A stretch of 30,916 nucleotides of DNA from a virus: the IMG/VR virus record IMGVR_UViG_3300025168_000394, positions 1-30,916 of that record; one strand, 5' to 3'. Position 1 is the stretch's first letter, and each line of letters begins with the position of its first letter. The notes under the pieces are model-generated. The model did no database searches and had not been told where the DNA came from. It was given only the letters and a program-made list of their open reading frames with translations. Position numbers and translations under genes: made by a program. Below, in pieces: positions 7,172 to 13,093 of this stretch.

Positions 7172-7252
7172 ATGACATACGGATATGGTAAAAAGATGAA
7201 AGTTATTAAACCTAAAAAGAAAAAGAAAACAAAGAAAACAAAGAAAAAATAA
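7172..7252 (+). CDS. Lysine-rich 26-residue miniprotein
   Basis: A micro-gene with a strong ribosome site (AAAGGAGAATAAT before ATG), reading MTYGYGKKMKVIKPKKKKK and ending TKKTKKK. Sixteen or so of 26 residues are basic. It is the first of three consecutive tiny basic genes. The strong ribosome site and tight packing argue that it is translated. A highly basic peptide could bind DNA or RNA. No function can be named. Confidence 0.6.
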   Translation: MTYGYGKKMKVIKPKKKKKTKKTKKK

Positions 7253-7253
7253 T

Positions 7254-7370
7254 ATGCCTAAATCTAAATATAGTGCAAAGCAAAAAAAACTTGCTAGGGT
7301 AGCACCACCTAGAGACAAGATAACTGGTGCTGATTTAAAAAAATTAAGTAAAAAAAGGAAAAAAAAATAA
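7254..7370 (+). CDS. Lysine-rich 38-residue miniprotein
   Basis: A small gene starting one base after the previous stop. It begins MPKSKYSAKQKKLARVAPPR and continues DKITGADLKKLSKKRKKK. The pattern of an MPKSKYS start, a KQKKLARVA segment and a DKIT-ADLK segment is one I recall as recurring in marine phage genomes, which supports a real gene. The tail is almost pure lysine/arginine. Its TAA shares the last A with the next ATG. Function unknown. Nucleic-acid binding is an inference from charge. Confidence 0.65.
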   Translation: MPKSKYSAKQKKLARVAPPRDKITGADLKKLSKKRKKK

Positions 7371-7510
7371 TGTCTCTCTATGAAAATATTAATAAGAGAA
7401 AAAAGGCTGGTACTAGCAGATCCAAGAAAAACAGCACCATTAGCGATAAAGCATATAAGAACATGAAGGCTGGTTTCCCTAAAAAGAAAAAGAAAAAGAA
7501 GAAAAAGTAA
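7370..7510 (+). CDS. Lysine-rich 46-residue miniprotein
   Basis: A small gene coupled by TAATG on both sides. It begins MSLYENINKRKKAGTSRSKK, continues NSTISDKAYKNMKAGFP and ends in nine consecutive lysines. The MSLYENINKRKKAGTSR start is another pattern I recall from marine phages. The nine-lysine end is encoded by mixed AAA/AAG codons, so it is not a simple homopolymer artefact. Function unknown. It may act with its two neighbours as a set of DNA- or RNA-binding peptides. Confidence 0.65.
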   Translation: MSLYENINKRKKAGTSRSKKNSTISDKAYKNMKAGFPKKKKKKKKK

Positions 7511-7767
7511 TGTCTATTCCTCCTATGGTCAATGTCATTTGGATAGACACTAATGAATGTAGTTTATCTACATGGCAGACCAAAGAAGAATTACTGGATA
7601 GTAAGCTATGTATTATAGACTCACTAGGTTATCTCATGGAAGAAACTAATGACTATGTAATTATCTCAGGAGATAAAGATCACGAAAATTCAGACGAACA
7701 ATATGGTAGGTCACAGATCATACCTAAAGGTGTTGTTAGAGAGATCCAGTATTTGACTCTAAAATAG
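7510..7767 (+). CDS. Conserved small acidic phage protein
   Basis: An 85-residue protein: MSIPPMVNVIWIDTNECSL, then STWQTKEELLDSKLC, then DSLGYLMEETNDYVIISGDK, then RSQIIPKGVVREIQYL. It looks like one small beta-rich domain. The I-D-S-x-G-Y-L-x-E-E-T-x-D-Y-V-I pattern is familiar from hypothetical proteins in marine podophages. It is the last gene of the rightward block and meets the leftward recombination operon tail to tail. Function unknown. Confidence 0.7.
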   Translation: MSIPPMVNVIWIDTNECSLSTWQTKEELLDSKLCIIDSLGYLMEETNDYVIISGDKDHENSDEQYGRSQIIPKGVVREIQYLTLK

Positions 7768-7781
7768 TGGTAGATTTATGG

Positions 7782-7798
7782 TAGGATTTTATGTCCTA
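7782..7798. terminator. Weak hairpin between convergent operons
   Basis: TAGGA and TCCTA flank a 7-base loop (TTTTATG) in the 44-base gap between the rightward 7767 stop and the leftward 7812 stop. The position suits a bidirectional end of transcription. The stem is only 5 bp and lacks a proper T-run on either side, so this is a weak call. Confidence 0.25.
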
Positions 7799-7811
7799 GC
7801 ATGGTTTCACC

Positions 7812-8045
7812 TTATGTAATAGTATTGGCTTCTTCCGTCTTTTCGCTTTTCAATTTTGAGCATAAACTAATAACCTCCTTCATATCACTTGACCAACAGA
7901 ACCAACTGTCGCCCATATAGTTATTCAAAATCGGATTATTAGGTTCTTTTTTCTTTACCTTATAAATTTCTCTTTGAATAGTTCTTTCGTGTTTACCAAA
8001 GACTTTAGCTAAATCTTTGTAGTACATTGGTCTATCATCATTCAT
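7812..8045 (-). CDS. Small HTH-like protein
   Basis: A 77-residue protein starting at the ATG that overlaps the upstream stop (ATGA), preceded by AAGGGG. A longer in-frame ATG at 8081 would lie deep in the neighbour and has no clear ribosome site. Residues ~8-32 (YYKDLAKVFGKHERTIQREI) look like a helix-turn-helix, and SWFCWSSDMKEVISLC follows. It is the last gene of the recombination operon. It could be a regulator or a replication-associated DNA binder. The specific function is unknown. Confidence 0.6.
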   Translation of the reverse strand: MNDDRPMYYKDLAKVFGKHERTIQREIYKVKKKEPNNPILNNYMGDSWFCWSSDMKEVISLCSKLKSEKTEEANTIT

Positions 8046-8293
8046 ATTAACACCCCTTGTCTTGTGTCCATAGGCTTCCATACATAGTCATATAACTTGT
8101 ATTTTTTTCCATTATATTTTGAGATACATTGTGTGATGTAATCTCTTTTTGCTAATTGTTCAGGTGACAAAATCATCTGATCTTTTTTGTAAACAACCCT
8201 TACAGGTTCTCTTTTCTTTATTTGTCCTTCCACAATGTAATCTCTAATAGAGATCCTACCATTCCAAACTTTCTTAACTTCAAAATCCTTCAT
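8042..8293 (-). CDS. Hypothetical protein
   Basis: An 83-residue basic protein: MKDFEVKKVWNGRISIRDYI, then KREPVRVVYKKDQMILSPEQ, then KYKLYDYVWKPMD. It appears to be a single small mixed alpha/beta domain. ATGA overlaps on both ends tie it to the nuclease operon. No family recognised. Its charge and context allow DNA binding, but no motif shows this. Confidence 0.6.
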   Translation of the reverse strand: MKDFEVKKVWNGRISIRDYIVEGQIKKREPVRVVYKKDQMILSPEQLAKRDYITQCISKYNGKKYKLYDYVWKPMDTRQGVLI

Positions 8294-8643
8294 GTTAAAA
8301 TACTCCCTAACTTCATTTCTGTTCTTTTAAGTGCGTTTTGATCTAAGATCATTTGTATCTTAGTTTCTATTCTTTCTAATTCTACAAAGGCATCATCTAA
8401 TTTTTTTCTATCTTGTTCTATTAAATGATTACAAGCTATAACGTCCTCGTGTTGTCTTGCTTTTGTTTTTGCAGTTTCAACAGTTATCTTCTCATTAGAA
8501 GTATGTAGAATACTTAAGTAAGTTGTGTCATAGACATAATCCTTTGTTCTACAAGTTCTCTCGTAGAACCTTTTGGCATCACGATAATTTTTTACTGCTT
8601 CTGCTTTTGCATTAGCAATAACTTCAGGGCTATATCCTTCCAT
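8290..8643 (-). CDS. Helical hypothetical protein
   Basis: A 117-residue protein, nearly all alpha-helical: EVIANAKAEAVKNYRDAKRF, then ETAKTKARQHEDVIACNHLI, then a heptad-like C-terminus (KLDDAFVELERIETKIQMIL). It overlaps the HNH gene end by 14 bases and the next gene by 4. Small helical proteins in this position of phage recombination operons may bind DNA or a partner nuclease. No specific evidence is present. Confidence 0.6.
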   Translation of the reverse strand: MEGYSPEVIANAKAEAVKNYRDAKRFYERTCRTKDYVYDTTYLSILHTSNEKITVETAKTKARQHEDVIACNHLIEQDRKKLDDAFVELERIETKIQMILDQNALKRTEMKLGSILT

Positions 8644-8959
8644 CTTTTTTTACCTTATCTATTATTCTAACTAATAAGTTTATTAAAACTTTAGCATTAA
8701 ATTCTTTATGAGAAGTATGATCGTGACAGTTTCTACAAAGAGGAGCGAGATTAAATTCAGTATCTTTACAATGATGCTTGTCTCCCCCAGCACCCCTACC
8801 CTTGACGTGATGAATATCGGTGGCAAAGTTTCCACACATAATACAATCAACATCTTCAGGAGTTTTGTACCCCCAATAACCCATAAAAAATTTCGTATGG
8901 TTCTTCAAAAAATTACTCCCATCTGTTTCCTCCATTACCCAATCCTTAAATTTACTCAT
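8630..8959 (-). CDS. HNH endonuclease-like protein
   Basis: A 109-residue protein with a complete HNH layout: zinc pair C39-IM-C42, H50-H51 within DIHHVKGRGAGGDKHH, N70 (FNLAPLC), and C75-RN-C78-H79-D. HNH enzymes cut DNA with a single metal ion. Small versions in phage recombination operons act as junction or ssDNA nucleases, and versions beside terminases help packaging. Here it sits with exonuclease, ERF and SSB genes, so recombination is the better guess. It is ATGA-coupled to the membrane micropeptide gene upstream. Confidence 0.83.
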   Translation of the reverse strand: MSKFKDWVMEETDGSNFLKNHTKFFMGYWGYKTPEDVDCIMCGNFATDIHHVKGRGAGGDKHHCKDTEFNLAPLCRNCHDHTSHKEFNAKVLINLLVRIIDKVKKDGRI

Positions 8960-9051
8960 TTTTTACTCAACTGATCGCCTATGGCATACACCATTAAAGC
9001 TATTAGTATTAAAACTAACAACTCTAATGATGCTAAGATTACCATAATCAT
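8956..9051 (-). CDS. 31-residue single-helix membrane micropeptide
   Basis: A micro-gene that exactly fills the gap between the SSB-like gene and the HNH gene. Its ATG shares a base with the SSB stop (TAATG), and its TGA overlaps the HNH start (ATGA). The peptide is MIMVILASLELLVLILIALM, then VYAIGDQLSKK: one hydrophobic helix of about 22 residues with a basic cytoplasmic end. Perfect coupling on both sides is strong evidence for translation. Function unknown. It could help anchor recombination proteins, or be a membrane effector of the phage. Confidence 0.6.
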   Translation of the reverse strand: MIMVILASLELLVLILIALMVYAIGDQLSKK

Positions 9052-9329
9052 TAAAAAGGAATGTCCTTAGAGTCTAAGTCATTGACTGTAGGTTCTTCGA
9101 TTACTGTTTCAGTAGGTTTTCTATAAGCCTCTTGTATTCTTACAGAGAGACTACCCTTATCACCTTTCCAAAGAGCAATACTGTATGCCTGTCCTCTTTT
9201 AAGAACTATATCTTCTTGTAAGACATCATCAGGATAACAAATTGTTTTATTCTGATAGTCAGGCTTTGAGTCTCCTTCCTCTTTATACTCATTCTTAAAT
9301 AGAGTAGCTTTAATTAATACTTCGCTCAT
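9051..9329 (-). CDS. SSB-like protein
   Basis: A 92-residue protein. The first ~70 residues are a compact beta-rich, OB-like region (VLIKATLFKNEYKEEGDSKP, then LKRGQAYSIALWKGDKGSLS, then VRIQEAY). An acidic linker ends in DLDSKDIPF, the typical SSB tip that recruits partner proteins. The position between the ERF gene and nuclease genes fits an ssDNA-binding protein. It is shorter than bacterial SSBs. An alternative is a non-SSB OB-fold protein. The C-terminal DIPF is the best single evidence. Confidence 0.65.
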   Translation of the reverse strand: MSEVLIKATLFKNEYKEEGDSKPDYQNKTICYPDDVLQEDIVLKRGQAYSIALWKGDKGSLSVRIQEAYRKPTETVIEEPTVNDLDSKDIPF

Positions 9330-9757
9330 ATACTATGCTCCTTCTTTTCTTGTTTTGGTTTACTGGCAACAGGATTTTCATTTTCTGAATCTTCTGCTTC
9401 GCCAACTTCAAGTAAAAATAATTTCATTATTAAATACTTGTATGCGTATGTTGTAGCCTTACCGACTCCCTTATCAGAATTATCAACCCCATACCCATAG
9501 TAGTCACCAACTGTCATTTTCTCGTTGGTATCTACATCTATGACATCACAATTCATTTTTACTGTAGTTAAATTACCCTCTTTTGTGTGATCCATAACTT
9601 TAGGAATGAGAAGTAATTTATGTTTAGCTAATTGTTCACGAACAACATCATTAACATCATTCCAATTAGTGACTTTATATTGAATACCTTTTGGTTTTGT
9701 CTGTGATACAGATTTAACCTCATGTGTGATATCGAATATCTTTCTATATATCGTCAT
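9326..9757 (-). CDS. ERF family ssDNA-annealing recombinase
   Basis: A 143-residue protein with the ERF signature at ~86-117: YYGYGVDNSDKGVGKATTYA, then YKYLIMKLFLLE. ERF proteins coat and anneal complementary single strands for phage recombination and genome circularisation. The C-terminus is charged and flexible (SENENPVASKPKQEKKEHS), as is usual. It overlaps the exonuclease gene by 4 bases and the SSB-like gene by 4 bases, making a Red-like exonuclease/annealase/SSB set. Confidence 0.85.
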   Translation of the reverse strand: MTIYRKIFDITHEVKSVSQTKPKGIQYKVTNWNDVNDVVREQLAKHKLLLIPKVMDHTKEGNLTTVKMNCDVIDVDTNEKMTVGDYYGYGVDNSDKGVGKATTYAYKYLIMKLFLLEVGEAEDSENENPVASKPKQEKKEHSI

Positions 9758-10386
9758 TTTTTTTTCGCCTTTCTTGTTAGTTCACTAACCTTTTTATCGA
9801 GATCATAAGCCTCTCGTAAAACTTTAAAATATTTCCAACCCTTATTAAGATCTGATTTAGAAAAATGACGTATTTCAAAATCATCTGTCTCTTTTCCAAA
9901 CCTTGCAAGAATACCTTTGTTGATTGATATCTGATCCTGTTCCTCAATCATAAATCTATAAGCTGACATTTGTACGAGGTGATCGTCATACACTTGCTTA
10001 CTTGTTTTAAAGTCAATGATTGTATCTCCATTAACAACTAGATCCGCAGTTCCACCATACTCGTATGCACGACAACAAAAACTTTTTTCAGTAAAAGTGA
10101 CATCATAATCTTGCTCACTCCACCAATCTTTAAATTTATTAAAACATTCTTGCACAACTGGATCTTCAGGTAGTTCGTAAAACTCACCTTTAATATGTAG
10201 TTCAGCTAATTCATGTAGTGCAGTACCTATGTCACCAGCTTTATTGAGTTCTGCATGATATGATTTACCTTCAAGACCTAATTTATTACTCCATATAATG
10301 AGTCCTGTTGAATTTTTAAATCGTCCTAATATTTGTGTGACACTAGGAACTTTATTTCCGTTTACTTTATAGCTAATTTTAGACAA
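9754..10386 (-). CDS. PD-(D/E)XK exonuclease (RecB/Cas4-like)
   Basis: A 210-residue nuclease of the RecB/Cas4-type PD-(D/E)XK fold: H58 in GTALHELAE, D115 in YGGTADLVV, D125-F-K127 in TIIDFKTSK, and Q139...Y143 in VQMSAYRF. Such phage enzymes resect double-strand ends to supply single strands to an annealing protein, and that protein is encoded next with a 4-base overlap. No CRISPR genes are nearby, so a Cas4 adaptation role is not indicated. The C-terminus is basic (LTRKAKKK). Confidence 0.85.
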   Translation of the reverse strand: MSKISYKVNGNKVPSVTQILGRFKNSTGLIIWSNKLGLEGKSYHAELNKAGDIGTALHELAELHIKGEFYELPEDPVVQECFNKFKDWWSEQDYDVTFTEKSFCCRAYEYGGTADLVVNGDTIIDFKTSKQVYDDHLVQMSAYRFMIEEQDQISINKGILARFGKETDDFEIRHFSKSDLNKGWKYFKVLREAYDLDKKVSELTRKAKKK

Positions 10387-10402
10387 TCGCTTTCCTTTCT
10401 AG

Positions 10403-10591
10403 TTATGACGAGTAATCAGTAGTGCTGAGTATGTGATACCAGAGCAATCTCTTTTGTAGATTTGTTTTCAACGGAGATTTGAGATTTTCTCTACAGCTTT
10501 GTTGAAGCTTCTGCTCTTTCAAAGCAAGTTCTTTTCTTTTCTCAGAACTTAGGAGGAATTGATTTAGATCAAGAACTTTATTACTCGCCAT
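10403..10591 (-). CDS. Small basic early protein
   Basis: A 62-residue product if started at the ATG at 10591: MASNKVLDLNQFLLSSEKRK, then ELALKEQKLQQSCRENLK, then NLQKRLLWYHILS. A TTG at 10621 would add ten residues. Neither start has a clear Shine-Dalgarno site. It is the first gene of the leftward operon and begins about 40 bases from an operator copy. It is probably helical and basic. Function unknown. Moderate confidence that it is a real gene. Confidence 0.5.
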   Translation of the reverse strand: MASNKVLDLNQFLLSSEKRKELALKEQKLQQSCRENLKSPLKTNLQKRLLWYHILSTTDYSS

Positions 10592-10631
10592 ATCAGAGAC
10601 AATAAAGATATATTCGTACAAATCAAGCTAT

Positions 10632-10649
10632 ATTCGTAAAAATGCGAAT
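10632..10649. promoter_or_regulatory. Operator copy 1 (18-bp palindrome)
   Basis: ATTCGTAAAAATGCGAAT: half-sites ATTCG and CGAAT separated by eight bases. It is located just upstream of the leftward recombination operon. Two near-identical copies lie at 10827-10844 and 16382-16399. A TATATA-like -10 element lies a few bases farther from the gene on the minus strand. The regular palindrome and its repeated use in front of operons indicate a repressor or activator site. Confidence 0.6.
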
Positions 10650-10798
10650 ATTTGTTTATTTATATAGAATTTTCGATTTTATAAATTTTTGCGTGTTTTA
10701 AATAATGAATACTAATAATAGGATAACATATAGTGAACCTAGTTTTCACAATACTATTTGTATGAACATTAAAAAGTTCAACATTTTCCATTAAACTA

Positions 10799-10827
10799 TT
10801 GCGTTTTTGTGTCAATAACTTTATTAG
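10799..10827 (+). promoter_or_regulatory. Possible sigma70 promoter for the rightward early operon
   Basis: TTGCGT and TATTAG lie 17 bases apart, ending at the first base of operator copy 2. The -35 and -10 matches to consensus are partial (4 of 6 for the -10), so this is a weak call alone. The operator directly downstream, where it would cover the start site, makes it more plausible. The rest of 10592-10864 is A+T-rich noncoding spacer. Confidence 0.35.
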
Positions 10828-10844
10828 TTTGCATTAATGCGAAT
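10827..10844. promoter_or_regulatory. Operator copy 2 (18-bp palindrome)
   Basis: GTTTGCATTAATGCGAAT: the same R-TTYG N8 CGAAT layout as copy 1, 21 bases before the rightward early gene at 10865. It overlaps the expected transcription start, a usual place for repression. Confidence 0.6.
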
Positions 10845-10864
10845 ATTTGCGTATTTTGTGAGAC

Positions 10865-11206
10865 ATGGAAAATTGTCAAGATTTTCTTTATGAAAGCGAT
10901 ACTGTTGAACATAGAGAACTTAGATTTTTATTCTGCGTCTTGGATTTTTGGGGAATAAACCTGAAAATTTGTAAGGAAAATAATATTGAATTTCCCAATA
11001 TGGAAAGTATCATTTGGGAAAGTACCTTGAGGGAGTTTGGTTATTTTGACGACAAATCACAATGTTTGCCCAACCTGTCAGAGATCATTAATCTCCACAG
11101 ATTACATTCCTACCGCAAAAGAAATAAAGATAATGAAGTTTATTATCGAATACCAAAAGATAGAGAAGAAATCACCCTCTTACAGGGAGATAGCAGTTCA
11201 TGTTAA
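10865..11206 (+). CDS. Early protein of unknown function, overlapping the LexA-like gene
   Basis: A 113-residue frame that opens the rightward early operon: MENCQDFLYESDTVEHRELR, then FLFCVLDFWGINLKICKENN, then MESIIWESTLREFGYFDDKS. The first ~58 codons look normal for this genome. From ~11040 on, the frame overlaps for about 160 bases with the LexA-type gene, whose protein is clearly real. The C-terminal third here may therefore be a read-out with little constraint, or the two frames may be joined by a +1 frameshift. No named domain is seen. Moderate confidence in the N-terminal part. Confidence 0.5.
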   Translation: MENCQDFLYESDTVEHRELRFLFCVLDFWGINLKICKENNIEFPNMESIIWESTLREFGYFDDKSQCLPNLSEIINLHRLHSYRKRNKDNEVYYRIPKDREEITLLQGDSSSC

Positions 11207-11318
11207 ACTTAAAGGAACTAACTCTATTAATACCTACCTGTATCGCCTTAAAAGAAAAGGATATGTTGATTTTATTCCAGCACACAAAAGATCAGTACAA
11301 GTTATTAAGGAGATATAA
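11046..11318 (+). CDS. LexA-type winged-helix DNA-binding protein
   Basis: About 90 residues. A CPTC zinc-knuckle-like pair near the N-terminus is followed by a LexA N-terminal-type winged helix: PTAKEIKIMKFIIEYQK, then SPSYREIAVHVKLKGTNSIN, then TYLYRLKRKGYVDFIPAHKR. There is no LexA protease domain, so self-cleavage is not expected. No ATG lies before the domain. I chose the TTG at 11046, ten bases after GAGGGAG. A TTG at 11037 or fusion to the preceding frame is possible. It is the best candidate to bind the shared operators. Confidence 0.7.
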   Translation: MTTNHNVCPTCQRSLISTDYIPTAKEIKIMKFIIEYQKIEKKSPSYREIAVHVKLKGTNSINTYLYRLKRKGYVDFIPAHKRSVQVIKEI

Positions 11319-11320
11319 AA

Positions 11321-12142
11321 ATGATTGATAAGCTTCCAGCTATGTATTTGTTTACAAACGACTACATTACAGGAACAAGAACTCTATCACTAGCTGAAAG
11401 AGGAATATATATAGACCTATTATGTTTTGCACAAAATAGTCACGGAAACGGATTATCCAATGATGTGAGAGAATTAGCAAAAATGGTTTTACCATTCGAA
11501 CTTAACCCTGAAACAAATGAAGAAAATATGGCTTCACTTGTAAAAGTATTAAATGCTAAATTTTATTTAGAGAACAACAGATACTTTAATAAGAGACAAC
11601 ATCTTGAATACGTTAAAGGATTAGAACTATCTAATACTCGTAGCCAAGCTAGAAAAAAAACAAAAGAAAAATTTGATACTGTTTTGTCAAATCAAAAAGC
11701 AATCAACGTAGATAAAGATAAAGATGAAGATAAAGATAAAGAGGATAATACTAATATACTAGCACTAGAAACCCTGTGGAAAGGATTATCAGCTAAAATG
11801 AGGCAAAGATCATCAAAACCCAAATCTTTTTCCAAGTTTAAGGCTCTTACAGAACAAAAACAAAGCTTAGTAATACAAACATACCCTGAATATTGTGGTC
11901 AACAAGGCGACTACGCAGTAGCTTTAGAAAGATTTATTGACAACGAAAAATATAATGAAGTCCAAACCCCTGAGTCTAGGAAAGATGAAGAAGCAAGGCA
12001 TGAACTAAATATGCTTAGGACAAGGTGGGAAATGTCAAAAAAAATAGGTCGTCCAGTTTATAATATGAGTGTGCAAGACTTTAACAAAGCAGAGAAATTA
12101 TTTGGCAAAGAAAAAGAAAAAGCAGAAGAAATCCAAGCCTAG
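11321..12142 (+). CDS. DUF1376-like phage replication protein
   Basis: A 273-residue protein. Residues ~1-100 match the DUF1376 style (YLFTNDYITGTRTLSLAERG, then IYIDLLCFAQ, then LVKVLNAKFY), a domain found in phage replication initiation proteins. A highly charged linker (DKDKDEDKDKED) at ~130-145 leads to a C-terminal helical region. Such proteins recognise the origin and recruit the host helicase. The ribosome site AAGGAG lies 7 bases before ATG. It starts two bases after the LexA-type gene, placing replication under the early promoter. No helicase or polymerase gene is in the window. Confidence 0.7.
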   Translation: MIDKLPAMYLFTNDYITGTRTLSLAERGIYIDLLCFAQNSHGNGLSNDVRELAKMVLPFELNPETNEENMASLVKVLNAKFYLENNRYFNKRQHLEYVKGLELSNTRSQARKKTKEKFDTVLSNQKAINVDKDKDEDKDKEDNTNILALETLWKGLSAKMRQRSSKPKSFSKFKALTEQKQSLVIQTYPEYCGQQGDYAVALERFIDNEKYNEVQTPESRKDEEARHELNMLRTRWEMSKKIGRPVYNMSVQDFNKAEKLFGKEKEKAEEIQA

Positions 12143-12629
12143 TCCTGAGTCCACAGAGGTTAAGGATTTAGGTGGTCAGGAAATAATCAGGATTGAAGAT
12201 AAATTGTTTCGACTACCTGATTATAAAGAGTTAAAAATGGGCTTAAAACATATTTACGGAGTCTATAATACTAATTTACAGAAATATTATGCTCGTAATT
12301 TACTGTGTCCACAGGATCATAAGGTAAATACCCTTCGCTTTTTAGCTGGTGAAAAGCTGGAGGCTCTTGCTGTTTACAGTTCCAAACAAAAATCTATTAC
12401 TTTTAATTGGGATAAACTTGATAATATAGTTGTTGGAGGGATAGAGTTGTTTGTTGGGAACGGATATGATGCTGAACAAGAGTTTAATGAAGCTATGAAG
12501 TCCACTAAAACACACCAATCTTTACTGTGGGATTTAATCGTTAATGATATTCCAGTTGGTAGAGGTAAAAAATTTCAAAATTTAATTGAGGCTCTTGATT
12601 ATTTAAGGGATCACTTTAAGATGTCTTAG
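12102..12629 (+). CDS. Hypothetical protein, possibly replication-associated
   Basis: About 175 residues from a TTG at 12102; a GTG at 12069 is the other option. There is no ATG until well inside the protein. The N-terminus is lysine-rich (LAKKKKKQKKSKPSPEST). The main domain follows: IEDKLFRLPDYKELKMGLKH, then TLRFLAGEKLEALAVYSS, then GIELFVGNGYDAEQEFNEAM. No family recognised. The reading frame overlaps the end of the replication protein across an A-rich run (AAAGAAAAAGAAAAAG), so production as a frameshift extension is possible. A hairpin follows its stop. Confidence 0.6.
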   Translation: MAKKKKKQKKSKPSPESTEVKDLGGQEIIRIEDKLFRLPDYKELKMGLKHIYGVYNTNLQKYYARNLLCPQDHKVNTLRFLAGEKLEALAVYSSKQKSITFNWDKLDNIVVGGIELFVGNGYDAEQEFNEAMKSTKTHQSLLWDLIVNDIPVGRGKKFQNLIEALDYLRDHFKMS

Positions 12630-12669
12630 TGCGTCTTTATTCGCTTTCAGACGCACACTATCGTTTTTT
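12629..12669 (+). terminator. Hairpin terminator after 12629 gene
   Basis: GTGCGTCT (12629-12636) and AGACGCAC (12649-12656) form a perfect 8-bp stem with a 12-base loop, starting at the last base of the preceding stop. A run of six T follows at 12664-12669, seven bases past the stem. This is farther than in an ideal terminator, so some read-through is likely. Confidence 0.5.
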
Positions 12670-12724
12670 AATACTGTCAGTATCGTTTTTTAATACTGTC
12701 AGTATTGTTTTTTAATACTGTAAT
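12659..12724 (+). repeat. Three tandem 22-bp repeats
   Basis: Units at 12659-12680, 12681-12702 and 12703-12724. The first two are identical and the third differs at a few bases. Each contains TCGTTTTTTAATACTGTCAG or a close variant (CGTTTTTT is TGTTTTTT in unit 3). At the unit junctions, ATACTGTCAGTAT makes a small palindrome followed by a T-run. They could be stacked weak terminators, protein-binding iterons, or part of a replication origin. Confidence 0.7.
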
Positions 12725-12747
12725 CTAAACGTTCAATCAATGTTCAA

Positions 12748-12767
12748 TTTAGGAAATTACTCCTAAA
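12748..12767 (+). promoter_or_regulatory. Hairpin that hides a ribosome site
   Basis: TTTAGGA and TCCTAAA form a perfect 7-bp stem with loop AATTAC, ending on the A of the ATG at 12767. The AGGA of the likely Shine-Dalgarno site lies in the left arm, so the folded RNA would block translation of the next gene. GTTCAAT also occurs twice just upstream. Confidence 0.45.
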
Positions 12768-13093
12768 TGTTAATGTTTTTTCATGCTCAAAAAGTCCGTA
12801 AAAAATATATGGAAAAACAATATTTACGACTTTATGTTGCGATCATCACAAGAGCAATTTTAGATAATTCTTTTAGAACGTCACCTAATTACAATAATTC
12901 AGATATAATTATTTGCGAAAGAGCTAGAAAATGGTTTTTTAGCCATGATTTTGAATATATTTGCTCAATAATTGATATAGAACCTAGTGTGGTCAGGAAG
13001 ATTAACAATGAGTTTAAAAAAACCCAAAAAAAATTTGCACAAAACGAAGCTTTCAAAATCATCTTTGAAGTTATCAGAAGAAATATTGAATAA
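12767..13093 (+). CDS. Small phage protein with C-terminal HTH-like region
   Basis: A 108-residue protein. The core reads CERARKWFFSHDFEYICSII, then DIEPSVVRKINNEFKK, a pattern recurring in small phage proteins that probably form a helix-turn-helix-like DNA-binding unit. An internal ATG at 12809 (MEKQYLRLYVAII) could be the true start if the hairpin-blocked start is not used. It lies after the tandem repeats and overlaps the next gene. A regulator acting on late expression is a reasonable guess. Confidence 0.65.
   Translation: MLMFFHAQKVRKKYMEKQYLRLYVAIITRAILDNSFRTSPNYNNSDIIICERARKWFFSHDFEYICSIIDIEPSVVRKINNEFKKTQKKFAQNEAFKIIFEVIRRNIE

Noticed and set aside
8708-8974. Rightward open frame opposite the HNH gene
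   Set aside because: The HNH gene has a complete set of zinc and catalytic residues and is coupled to its neighbours. The opposite frame has none.
9754-10386. Cas4 adaptation protein
   Set aside because: The PD-(D/E)XK nuclease lacks a cas context and is coupled to an ERF annealing gene, which points to phage recombination.
12629-12767. CRISPR array in the tandem repeat region
   Set aside because: The three 22-bp units are contiguous, with no spacers and no cas genes nearby.
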